Assembly: GCF_009905605.1 (NCBI RefSeq)
Contig: NZ_JAAAKZ010000002.1
Span: 186,001 to 250,000 of the forward strand
Direction of reading: 5' to 3'
DNA length: 64,000 nucleotides
DNA from: Runella sp. CRIBMP
GTDB lineage: Bacteria > Bacteroidota > Bacteroidia > Cytophagales > Spirosomataceae
Shown: positions 42,589-50,698 of the stretch, in pieces
Position numbering within the stretch: the stretch's first letter is position 1
How the letters are laid out: each line of letters starts with the position of its first letter
Notes under the pieces: model-generated
What the model saw: only the letters and a program-made list of their open reading frames with translations
The model's database searches: none
What the model was told of the DNA's origin: nothing
Made by a program: the position numbers and the translations under genes

Positions 42589-44355
42589 ATGAGACGAACA
42601 CTAAAAAAAGTTGCCAAAATTTCGGTCTATACGTTGGTCTTTTTAGCGGTATTTGGATATTTCTATTTTATTCTCCCTTTTTGGGGAATACCTTTCAATG
42701 CACAAAGGCACAGCAATTCACCTCTGACACCCGCATGGGCGTTGGAATGTTGGTTGTGGGAGGATGACCAAAACACGGCCGCCTACGCTGATTCGCTACT
42801 TGCGGGCTACCGCAAATACGATATTCCAGTCCGTACCTTGTTGATTGATAGCCCTTGGAGCCTCCGATACAATGATTTTGAAACCGACACAAGCCGTTAT
42901 CCAAATCATGAAAAATGGTTCATGGGCTTGCAAGACCAAGGCTATCGAGTGGTGTTATGGATGACCTCAATGGTCGACAGTTACAGCAAAGACACTAAAA
43001 ATCAAGAATCAGGCGAATTTTACCGACTGGCTAAAGAGAAGGGCTACTTGGTGGAAAATGGCAATGAAATCAAATGGTGGAAAGGCAAAGGCGGGTTTAT
43101 TGATTACACCCACCCTGAGGCTAAACTATGGTGGCAAAACATGCAACAAAAAGTCCTAAAATACGGTATCGACGGTTGGAAATTGGACGGCACCGCTACC
43201 CTCTTTCGGAAACAACTCGGCCCCATTCCTTTTCTATACCAAAAAGCCCATTCTGGTTGGCTGACTACGCGCCAGTACATGGATTTGTACTACCGCGAAG
43301 AATACGCCAACGGCCTACGAACCAACCCTGAATTTGTGACCTTGGCCCGTGCCATGGATCGGGGTTTTCATCCCGAAGGATTTGCCCCCATTGATGCTTC
43401 GCCCGTCAATTGGGTAGGCGACCAAAAACATTATTGGCAAAGTAAAAGTCAAACACCCGCCCAGGGCGAAGCTCAAAAAGACATTGCGTTGGAAGGAGTA
43501 CAAGGTTTTGAATCGGCAATTGAAAGTATTTTAAAAAGTGCCAAATTAGGCTACAGTGTTATTGGGTCCGACGTGGCGGGCTTTTCGGGAGATTCTATCC
43601 CCCCCCGTTTGTACATTCGATGGGCGCAATTTTCCACCTTTTGTGGGTTGTTTCTCAATGGTGGGCATGGTGAACGAGCGCTTTGGAAAAGAAGCCCCCA
43701 AGAACTCGAAATCATTCGTCGTTTTTCATGGCTGCATACTGAATTGATACCCTACATGTACAGCTACGTAGTCTCGGCGCATCGGGGCGGCACTCGACTT
43801 CAGCGACCAATTGAGGGAAAATATCACTACCTATTCGGCGACAATCTGTTTGTTGCACCGATTTACAAAGATGAATTAGAAAATGAAATCCATTTGCCAG
43901 AAGGACAATGGCGGTATTGGTTTGACGACAAAGAGGTTATAACAGGACCAAAAACCTTTACAAAAAAGTTTTCTCTTGAAGAATTTCCTGTATATGTAAA
44001 AGAAGGGGCCATTGTCCCCCTCCACATTCAACGCGCCTATACCAACATGGGAGATTCCACCTCGGCCAATTACCTCACATGGCTCATTTATCCCAAAGGG
44101 AAAAGCGAATTTACGGTTTACGATACCAGAGACCAGAAGCCTACAACGCTGATGGTTGACCAACAAGCCAATAGGCTTACATTGCAGTTTAAAGGCAAGA
44201 ATAAACCTCATATTCTAACCATCAACGCTTCTGCCGCCCCTAAAAAAGTACTGCTTGGCGGACAAACAATGGCCTTTCAATATGATACCAAAAAGCAGAA
44301 GTTGACCTTAAAATCAACTGGCCCAAAAAGAGGAATTTACACAATCACATTCTAG
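42589..44355 (+). CDS. membrane-anchored GH31 glycoside hydrolase
   Basis: A 588-aa protein with an N-terminal transmembrane anchor (about 12-32). A GH31 (beta/alpha)8 barrel starts almost at once at residue about 48 (TPAWALECWLWEDDQ). The nucleophile is D200 in GWKLDGTA. The likely acid/base is D278 in NWVGDQK, and GSDVAGF (326-332) is the conserved following strand. C-terminal beta-sandwich domains follow (SLEEFPVYVKEGAIVPL). The usual N-terminal beta-sandwich of about 200 residues is missing. Likely an alpha-glucosidase, alpha-xylosidase or related periplasmic exo-enzyme; specificity unknown. Confidence 0.9.
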   Translation: MRRTLKKVAKISVYTLVFLAVFGYFYFILPFWGIPFNAQRHSNSPLTPAWALECWLWEDDQNTAAYADSLLAGYRKYDIPVRTLLIDSPWSLRYNDFETDTSRYPNHEKWFMGLQDQGYRVVLWMTSMVDSYSKDTKNQESGEFYRLAKEKGYLVENGNEIKWWKGKGGFIDYTHPEAKLWWQNMQQKVLKYGIDGWKLDGTATLFRKQLGPIPFLYQKAHSGWLTTRQYMDLYYREEYANGLRTNPEFVTLARAMDRGFHPEGFAPIDASPVNWVGDQKHYWQSKSQTPAQGEAQKDIALEGVQGFESAIESILKSAKLGYSVIGSDVAGFSGDSIPPRLYIRWAQFSTFCGLFLNGGHGERALWKRSPQELEIIRRFSWLHTELIPYMYSYVVSAHRGGTRLQRPIEGKYHYLFGDNLFVAPIYKDELENEIHLPEGQWRYWFDDKEVITGPKTFTKKFSLEEFPVYVKEGAIVPLHIQRAYTNMGDSTSANYLTWLIYPKGKSEFTVYDTRDQKPTTLMVDQQANRLTLQFKGKNKPHILTINASAAPKKVLLGGQTMAFQYDTKKQKLTLKSTGPKRGIYTITF

Positions 44356-44514
44356 GCAAACAAGCTTATTTTCAGCATTTTACCGCTTGATAATTTTTTC
44401 AGCAAAAAAAGAAAGGTTTGCGGTGCAAATCACATTCCTTTAATTAACTTGTTATCAGTATCGCTTCCTTCATCATGGCTACTAAAATACATTCACTGCC
44501 AATAGCAATTTATT

Positions 44515-45528
44515 ATGAAGAAGATATTGATAACAATCATTGCTTTATGGGTTTTTGTTCGGGTAAGTTCTCCTTTGTGTGCTCAAAGTATAATAGAACC
44601 TTCCAATAATGTAAAATTCAATTACGGGGTAAGTTTCGACCTCCGCTGGGAAATCGTTTACAAATATGGCTATCTTTCCAATTTCAGGCTTGGCATCGGC
44701 GCAGGGATTGGCGCAAAAATAGGCAAGAACCTAATGCCTTACTCCCAATATACCATTGCCATTTTTCAGGGCGGTATGGGAAGTTCTATCAGTGTTGCTG
44801 AACGCCACAAATTAAACTTTGAATCCCTGTTTAGTTTTGGTGCCGTTGCGGGCAGTGTAAGAGACAGTTTATTGTATCCTCGCCCCCTGTACAGTATGGG
44901 TATATTAACGCCCACCCCTCTAACCAACCCATTTAATACATACTTCAATTTAGCCACAACGTATATTTTTCGTTTTAATAAACCTACTTTAAGCAATGCG
45001 TATGGAGTAAAACATCGGTTCAATCAAAGAGTAGGCAGTGTTTCGGTAGGTGGTACGCATTGGGATCTTCATTATTTTAATGATGGCGTACCCTTCCATT
45101 GGCTAGGATTAGGCGACGGAAAAGATCGCTATTGGACTGGAGGGGGTTTTTTAAGTATCCATTTAAAAAACAGCTTTGATAATAAACCAGAAAGTAAAAA
45201 CCCAATCAGAAGGTTTTTTTTAGGGTTTGACCGTTTTACAGGCTACCATGCCGATGCCTTTGAAGTTGCCAATAATTTGGGATTGGGTTTTGTCCCTTAT
45301 GCAGACCCCAAGCAGGCTTTTTTCAATAAAGGAAGAATTTATGGAGGCGTAGAGTTGGCAACGATACCAGGTTTTATGCCATCATTCACCCTTTTGGACC
45401 ATGACAAATTAGATATTCAAAACTTAATCCATAAAAGTCGCGGCCAATCTTTTCATAAGACGTTCCATCATTCTTCTTATGGACTAAATTTTTATTATAA
45501 AGCAAACTATTGGGATTTACAAAAATGA
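44515..45528 (+). CDS. exported protein, possible outer-membrane barrel, unknown
   Basis: A 337-aa protein with signal MKKILITIIALWVFVRVSSPLCAQ. The mature part is rich in Gly and aromatic residues with alternating strands (FRLGIGAGIGAKIGK, SVSVGGTHWDLHYFN). This would fit a beta-barrel or a large beta-sandwich at the outer membrane, but there is no known family that I can name. Its TGA overlaps the ATG of the next gene (ATGA at 45525), so both are made together. Confidence 0.7.
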   Translation: MKKILITIIALWVFVRVSSPLCAQSIIEPSNNVKFNYGVSFDLRWEIVYKYGYLSNFRLGIGAGIGAKIGKNLMPYSQYTIAIFQGGMGSSISVAERHKLNFESLFSFGAVAGSVRDSLLYPRPLYSMGILTPTPLTNPFNTYFNLATTYIFRFNKPTLSNAYGVKHRFNQRVGSVSVGGTHWDLHYFNDGVPFHWLGLGDGKDRYWTGGGFLSIHLKNSFDNKPESKNPIRRFFLGFDRFTGYHADAFEVANNLGLGFVPYADPKQAFFNKGRIYGGVELATIPGFMPSFTLLDHDKLDIQNLIHKSRGQSFHKTFHHSSYGLNFYYKANYWDLQK

Positions 45529-46364
45529 AACATTTCATCTACTTGTCAACCCTTTGGGGAACCTGCTTTATTTTAGGGGCTTGTTCGATACTCCGTCAAG
45601 GCGCTCCTAAAGCTTTTAGAGAAATTACTGCATCAAAACTTTTAAACTCTGATGCAATACGTCGCTCTGTTGGTATTAAAACCTGTGACTCAAATTCGGC
45701 GGGTCATTATTACCAAGTAACATTTTATGAAAGTAATATTAGACTATCGAATGAAGATTTTTCATTTCGAGGGAATACAACATTTGAACGAAATAGCGTA
45801 CAGGACGAAGGTGGTAACCCCGAACCAGTTCAACAAACGGAACTTTATTTCTTCGAAAACGGAGGCGTTATTTATCATACTTATCCACTTTTCAAAGATC
45901 CAAAGGCACTCACCCGTAATACCAATGCACTTGATTGGGCAAATCGGAACCATGAGCTTACGTTTGCCAAAGGCAAAACATTACAAGGCTATATTTACCG
46001 AAGCACTTCAGACGGCAACAATACTTTTCATATTGCGCTAGAACCTAAAGTAAGTTCAAAAAAAGAACCCAAAAAAGTCTTATTAGAAATTGATTTCAAA
46101 GAAGAGCTGGCATTTAGACGAGAAGCTCTGGACATCACCAAAATAGCTTATATCAAAGAGATTGAAACGCAGGGTTCGCTTTATACCGAAGTGGAGGCAG
46201 AAAAGGTATTTAATTTTGGTAATGTTGGTAATTCGGAGCAACGAGCTAAATTATGGTTAAAAATAAAAAATACTGCCGTAAATGATTCTTCAGAAACAAT
46301 CCGCAAAAAGATTGAGTTGGAAAAGGTAAAAATTGACCCAAAACAGGTTAAACAAAGATACTAG
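45525..46364 (+). CDS. lipoprotein coupled to the upstream exported protein, unknown
   Basis: A 279-aa lipoprotein with the signal MKHFIYLSTLWGTCFILGAC (Cys at the end of the lipobox LGAC). The ATG at 45525 fits the signal; the one at 45510 would add five residues. The mature region is beta-rich and charged with no recognised domain. Overlap with the upstream gene and shared export signals suggest the two products form an envelope complex. It converges with the antiporter gene; the stops overlap by 4 bp. Confidence 0.72.
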   Translation: MKHFIYLSTLWGTCFILGACSILRQGAPKAFREITASKLLNSDAIRRSVGIKTCDSNSAGHYYQVTFYESNIRLSNEDFSFRGNTTFERNSVQDEGGNPEPVQQTELYFFENGGVIYHTYPLFKDPKALTRNTNALDWANRNHELTFAKGKTLQGYIYRSTSDGNNTFHIALEPKVSSKKEPKKVLLEIDFKEELAFRREALDITKIAYIKEIETQGSLYTEVEAEKVFNFGNVGNSEQRAKLWLKIKNTAVNDSSETIRKKIELEKVKIDPKQVKQRY

Positions 46365-47947
46365 TTCTCATTCAACCGCGCTTCTTCCAAATCTAGTTCG
46401 TATTCTTTGTTCCTGAGCAACTCATCAGAGTATTGCTTTTCGTTGCGTAGTTTATAGAGTTCGCTTCTGCGAATGGCGACCAGCTCCAGTAACATCCGAC
46501 GGTATTTGGGCAAAAAGTGCGGAGTTGCTACTTCTTTTTCTTCCTTCAACAGCTTGCGGTTGGCAATATCGACCATGCGTTCGTAGCGGTCTTTGATGCG
46601 GGTGTAGGCGTCAATGGAATTGAGCTCGTCGGGGTAGTTGGTTTGAAGATGGTTTAACGCGGCTTCGGCCAAACGCAAACGTATCACGATTTCTTGCTCT
46701 TTATCATCGCCTTCTTCCTCCTTGATATCCAGCCATTTAATAATGGAAGTGAGACTTAACCCCTGAAACACCAACGTAAACAAAATAACCACAAAGGTGA
46801 TAAACAGGAGCAAGTCACGGTGGGGAAACGCTAATCCATTGGTCAATGTCAACGGCACCGCAAGCGCCGACGCCAGAGAAACCACTCCTCGCATCCCACT
46901 CCAAGCAATCAGAAATTCGTTTTCCCACTTCATCCTTTTCTCTTTTTTAGACAAACGACAAGAAAGATAAGCTCCAGAAAACACCCAAACTATCCGCACG
47001 ATAACGGTTACAACACTGATAATCAAGGCATAGAAAATCAGCTCAATGATGGTATACTGCTCCAGACCAGTGATGATTTGGGGAAGTTGCAGGCCAATCA
47101 GGATGAATACCAGCCCGTTGAGCATAAAAATCAGCGCTTCCCAAACGGAGTAAGCTTGAATGCGACTATTATAAGTAAAAATTTCGTGGGAACGAAAGCT
47201 CAGAAATAACCCACCGCTCACCACCGCCATTACCCCCGAAAAATGATAATGTTCGGCGGCGATGTACATCAAATAAGGAGAAATAATAGTGAGAGAGGTG
47301 TCGATACTCGGCGTTGTAGGCAAATATTTATGGACAAGATACAGTACGTTAGCGATACCGAGGCCAATGGCAATGCCCAACCCAGCCACCATAAAAAAAT
47401 CAGTGGTGGCTTTGGCAAACGTAAATTGCCCCGTTAGTGCAGCGGCGAGGGCAAAACGGAAAACAATGAGCGACGAGGCATCATTGATCAGACTCTCGCC
47501 TTCCAAAATCGTTACTACCCGCTTGGGCACCTTGATGCCCTGCAAAACCGACGTGGCCGCCACGGCATCGGGCGGCGAAATAATACCGCCTAATAAAAAG
47601 CCCAAAGCCAACGGGAAGTCAGGAATAAGCCAGTGTGCTATCAACGCAACGGCCGTCGACGTAAAAAATACCAATCCAAAGGCCAACATACTGATGGACC
47701 TACGTGCCGCCCAAAAATCCCGCCATGAAGTATTCCAAGCTGCCGCGTATAAAATAGGCGGCAAAAAAAGCAGAAAAACAATATCGGGATGGAGGCTTAC
47801 ATGAGGTATCCCAGGAATAATGCCAATCAGCAAACCCATAATAACTAAGAAAATGGGGTACGATATTTTAAGTTTCTCGCTCAACATCGAGAGCATCGAA
47901 ACCGCAAAAAGAAGCGCAACAATCAATAATAGATTTTCCTGAATCAT
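46361..47947 (-). CDS. Na+/H+ antiporter, CPA1 family
   Basis: A 528-aa transporter with about 12 transmembrane helices over residues 1-400, exchanging Na+ (or K+) for H+ across the inner membrane. Family features are FLPPILYAAAWNTSWRDF in helix 3-4, GGIISPPDAVAATSVLQG with the ion-binding Asp, GESLINDASSLIVFRFALA, and SGMRGVVSLASALAVPLTL. A charged cytoplasmic tail of about 120 residues follows, probably regulatory. It is the bacterial NhaP/YjcE-type group. Ion preference cannot be told. Confidence 0.93.
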   Translation of the reverse strand: MIQENLLLIVALLFAVSMLSMLSEKLKISYPIFLVIMGLLIGIIPGIPHVSLHPDIVFLLFLPPILYAAAWNTSWRDFWAARRSISMLAFGLVFFTSTAVALIAHWLIPDFPLALGFLLGGIISPPDAVAATSVLQGIKVPKRVVTILEGESLINDASSLIVFRFALAAALTGQFTFAKATTDFFMVAGLGIAIGLGIANVLYLVHKYLPTTPSIDTSLTIISPYLMYIAAEHYHFSGVMAVVSGGLFLSFRSHEIFTYNSRIQAYSVWEALIFMLNGLVFILIGLQLPQIITGLEQYTIIELIFYALIISVVTVIVRIVWVFSGAYLSCRLSKKEKRMKWENEFLIAWSGMRGVVSLASALAVPLTLTNGLAFPHRDLLLFITFVVILFTLVFQGLSLTSIIKWLDIKEEEGDDKEQEIVIRLRLAEAALNHLQTNYPDELNSIDAYTRIKDRYERMVDIANRKLLKEEKEVATPHFLPKYRRMLLELVAIRRSELYKLRNEKQYSDELLRNKEYELDLEEARLNEN

Positions 47948-48207
47948 AAAAGCTATAAATGGGTAATAATCAGTGGGTGTTCCTGCAACAATAAATCAAC
48001 AAAAGTTCTAACATAGCCAAAAAATGGACAAAGCCAATGTTTTTAAAGGCACATATTTCTAAAGATAACAAACTGGGTAATGCCGCGCAATATGGCCATT
48101 CAATAATCCCCACTTTGCGTACTTTATTCCCCAATGACGTCGAAAGTATGAATGGATTGCTTTTTTACAAATCTTTGGTTATCTTTCACTATCAATCTAT
48201 ACGCAAA

Positions 48208-48327
48208 ATGAATAATATCTTCAGGGGGTTACTGGCCGGGTATGGCGCAAAAAAATTAGGCGGCGGTTGTTTCAGTACCGTCCTCATTTTCATCGTACTT
48301 TGGTATGTATTGGGACAATGCAGCTAA
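48208..48327 (+). CDS. 39-aa Gly-rich membrane protein
   Basis: I take the start at 48208 (MNNIFRGLLAGYGAKKLGGG), because an open frame from 48037 lacks features upstream of this. A soluble Gly-rich N-terminus precedes one transmembrane helix (CFSTVLIFIVLWYVLGQCS). Very short proteins of this form (GLLAGYGAKKLGGGC) recur in Cytophagales genomes as hypothetical proteins. The function is unknown. Confidence 0.6.
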   Translation: MNNIFRGLLAGYGAKKLGGGCFSTVLIFIVLWYVLGQCS

Positions 48328-48352
48328 AAAAACATTCCACTTTAAACCCAAA

Positions 48353-48379
48353 CCCCGCTCCTTCTGGGCGGTTTTTTTT
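48353..48379 (+). terminator. weak terminator of the 39-aa gene
   Basis: A short G+C stem (CCGC/GCGG, with further C/G pairs across a bulge) is followed by GGTTTTTTTTA, the usual T-run. Confidence 0.5.
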
Positions 48380-48522
48380 ATGGCTCATTTTTTTAGGCTA
48401 AAAATCCAAAAGTTGATTTCAGTTTGCCTAGCAATAAAGGACGAAAATCCAGTTTTTTACAAACCTTTTTTAGGCACAGTTCGTTGTTTAAATTAGATAG
48501 ATTAATCATTCAACAAAACAGT

Positions 48523-49197
48523 ATGATTAATCCTTCTCCACGACAACAGACTTCATTTTTCATGGAAAAAGCCGAAAAAATCCGAAAAACATACGTTGAA
48601 TACGTGCTTGACCACGGTCAACCTCCCGCCTCCTTTTACGCATTTGCCAAAAAACTCAAAATGACTGAGGGGGAGTTATATGAATTTTATACTTCGTTTG
48701 AGTCCATCGACATGGATTTGTGGGTTTCTTTCTTTCAACAAGCCCGCACCAACGCCGAAAATGACCCTACGTATCAGGGCTATTCGGTACGCGAAAAACT
48801 ATTGGCCTTTTATTATACATGGGTGGAAGTGCTAAAATCCAACCGTAGTTTTGTGACGTACAGTTATCGCAAACTTCCCCAGCCCATCGCCGCCAAAAAC
48901 CCGCCAGAATTACGTCCTTTTAAGGAAGCTTTTATCACTTACGCCCACGATTTGATGTATGAAGGCCGCGAAAGTCGCGAGATTGTGGCCCGCCCCTACG
49001 TATCAAACCGTTATCCCGAAGCCGTTTGGCTCAATACTTTATATCTTTTGGACTTTTGGGTAAAAGATACAAGCCGCAATTTTGAATTGACCGACACCGC
49101 CATCGAAAAAACCGTTAACACCGCCTTTGACCTCATGGGACGCTCCCTCGTTGATACGGTCGTTGACTTAGCCAAATTTGTCTATCAAAATAGATAA
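48523..49197 (+). CDS. TetR-like regulator
   Basis: A 224-aa protein starting at MINPSPRQQTSFF. An N-terminal helix-turn-helix (about 14-60, EKIRKTYVEYVLDHGQPPASFYAFAKKLKMTEGELYEFY) resembles TetR. A helical C-terminal ligand or dimer domain follows. The helix-turn-helix is less canonical than most TetR proteins, so DNA binding is probable but not certain. It lies 18 bp before the UbiB/ABC1-like gene, so they are one operon. Confidence 0.78.
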   Translation: MINPSPRQQTSFFMEKAEKIRKTYVEYVLDHGQPPASFYAFAKKLKMTEGELYEFYTSFESIDMDLWVSFFQQARTNAENDPTYQGYSVREKLLAFYYTWVEVLKSNRSFVTYSYRKLPQPIAAKNPPELRPFKEAFITYAHDLMYEGRESREIVARPYVSNRYPEAVWLNTLYLLDFWVKDTSRNFELTDTAIEKTVNTAFDLMGRSLVDTVVDLAKFVYQNR

Positions 49198-49215
49198 GTA
49201 TTCGTATTCTGTAAT

Positions 49216-50550
49216 ATGAAACAACAAAACAGTATCCCCACCTCCAAAGTAGCACGGGCCACCCAATTTTTGAAAACTGGCGCCAAAATTGGCGGCAACT
49301 ACCTGAAATACAACGTCAAAAAAATAATGGACCCCTCCATGACGCGCGACGAACTACATCAGGACAACGCCACGGATGTCTATGAATCGTTGAGTGAACT
49401 GAAAGGCTCCGCCCTCAAAGTAGCCCAAATGTTGAGCATGGACCGCAGCGTGTTGCCACGTCAATATGTTGATAAGTTTCAGATGTCGCAATACTCCGCG
49501 CCGCCGCTTTCGGGCCCGTTGGTGGTCAAAACATTTCGCGGTTATTTTGGAAAAGCGCCGCATGAACTATACGACAGCTTTGACATCAACGCCATCAATG
49601 CCGCTTCTATCGGCCAAGTACACGAGGCGCAAAAAGACGGTAAGCGATTGGCCGTCAAAATCCAATATCCAGGCGTAGCTGAAAGCATCAGCTCTGACCT
49701 AAAAATGGTTAAACCACTGGCAGTCACCTTGTTTGGATTAAACGAAAAAGACGTAGAACGCTACACAGAAGAAGTAGAAACCAAGCTATTGGAAGAAACA
49801 GACTATGAGCTAGAACTGCGTCGCTCGGTCGAAATTTCGGAAGCATGTAGTCACATTGAAGGGCTTATTTTTCCTAAATATTATCCTCAATTGTCCTCAA
49901 AGCGCATTTTGACCATGGATTGGCTCGAAGGTCTTCACTTGAAGGATTTCTTACAAACTAATCCAACGCAGGAAGCACGTGACGGAATCGGGCAATTATT
50001 GTGGGATTTTTATGACCATCAAGTACACCAACTGCGACAGGTACACGCCGACCCCCACCCTGGAAACTTCCTGATGCGGCCCGACGGTACGATGGGCGTG
50101 ATTGATTTTGGCTGCGTCAAGGTTATTCCTGACTATTTCTACGATAATTATTTTACGCTCATCAATCCCGACACGGTTGATGATGACGCGCTCATCGAAA
50201 AGATTTTTTATAATCTAGAATTTTTGGTAAAAGAAGACGGCCCGCGCGAAAAAGCGCTATTCACCGATTTATTCAAACAGATGATTCGGTTGCTAGGACA
50301 GCCCTTCGCCTCCGAAGAATTTGATTTTGGTGATCATTCCTATTTTGATACGGTATATGCTTTTGCCGATGAATTGGCCAAAGTCGAAGAAATCCGTAAT
50401 TCAAAGGTTGCACGGGGCTCAAAAGACGGTTTGTACATCAACCGTACATATTTTGGGCTGTATTCGATGCTCAACGAACTAGGCGCCCGCGTTCGGACCA
50501 ATCGCCCAGAATGGTTGCGAAGCAAAAAACACGAAGTTCAAATCTCTTAG
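49216..50550 (+). CDS. ABC1/UbiB-family atypical kinase
   Basis: A 444-aa protein of the AarF/ABC1/UbiB family. The signature LKGSALKVAQML (62-73) matches the ABC1 KxGQ region. AASIGQVHEA (129-138) replaces the usual P-loop. K148 is the ATP lysine, HADPHPGNF (277-285) the catalytic loop, and D297-F-G the Mg2+ motif. Members support ubiquinone or isoprenoid lipid metabolism as ATPases. No membrane helix is obvious. The TetR-like gene in front is probably its regulator or partner. Confidence 0.92.
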   Translation: MKQQNSIPTSKVARATQFLKTGAKIGGNYLKYNVKKIMDPSMTRDELHQDNATDVYESLSELKGSALKVAQMLSMDRSVLPRQYVDKFQMSQYSAPPLSGPLVVKTFRGYFGKAPHELYDSFDINAINAASIGQVHEAQKDGKRLAVKIQYPGVAESISSDLKMVKPLAVTLFGLNEKDVERYTEEVETKLLEETDYELELRRSVEISEACSHIEGLIFPKYYPQLSSKRILTMDWLEGLHLKDFLQTNPTQEARDGIGQLLWDFYDHQVHQLRQVHADPHPGNFLMRPDGTMGVIDFGCVKVIPDYFYDNYFTLINPDTVDDDALIEKIFYNLEFLVKEDGPREKALFTDLFKQMIRLLGQPFASEEFDFGDHSYFDTVYAFADELAKVEEIRNSKVARGSKDGLYINRTYFGLYSMLNELGARVRTNRPEWLRSKKHEVQIS

Positions 50551-50631
50551 GAACAGAAAAATATTAAAATGTAAAGTAATCAACCAACAGCGTTTTGCAT
50601 TTTATATAGGATTGCTTTATTTCATAAAAAT

Positions 50632-50690
50632 TGACCCCACGCCAGAGGTTTGTAGTGAAGACTTTTCCTACAAATATCAACGTGGGGTCA
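50632..50690. terminator. branched inverted repeat between convergent genes
   Basis: Outer 10-bp arms (TGACCCCACG at 50632-50641 and its complement at 50681-50690) enclose an inner 7-bp stem (TTTGTAG/CTACAAA). On the plus strand it is followed by GTATTTTTTT, so it should end the UbiB-like gene transcript, and it may also act on the minus strand. Confidence 0.65.
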
Positions 50691-50698
50691 GTATTTTT

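Noticed and set aside
47289-47804. Plus-strand 171-aa ORF within the antiporter gene
   Set aside because: Shadow of a conserved transmembrane protein on the other strand.
48037-48207. Longer N-terminus for the 39-aa membrane protein
   Set aside because: The extra 57 residues have no signal or conserved pattern, and the internal ATG opens the recognisable motif.
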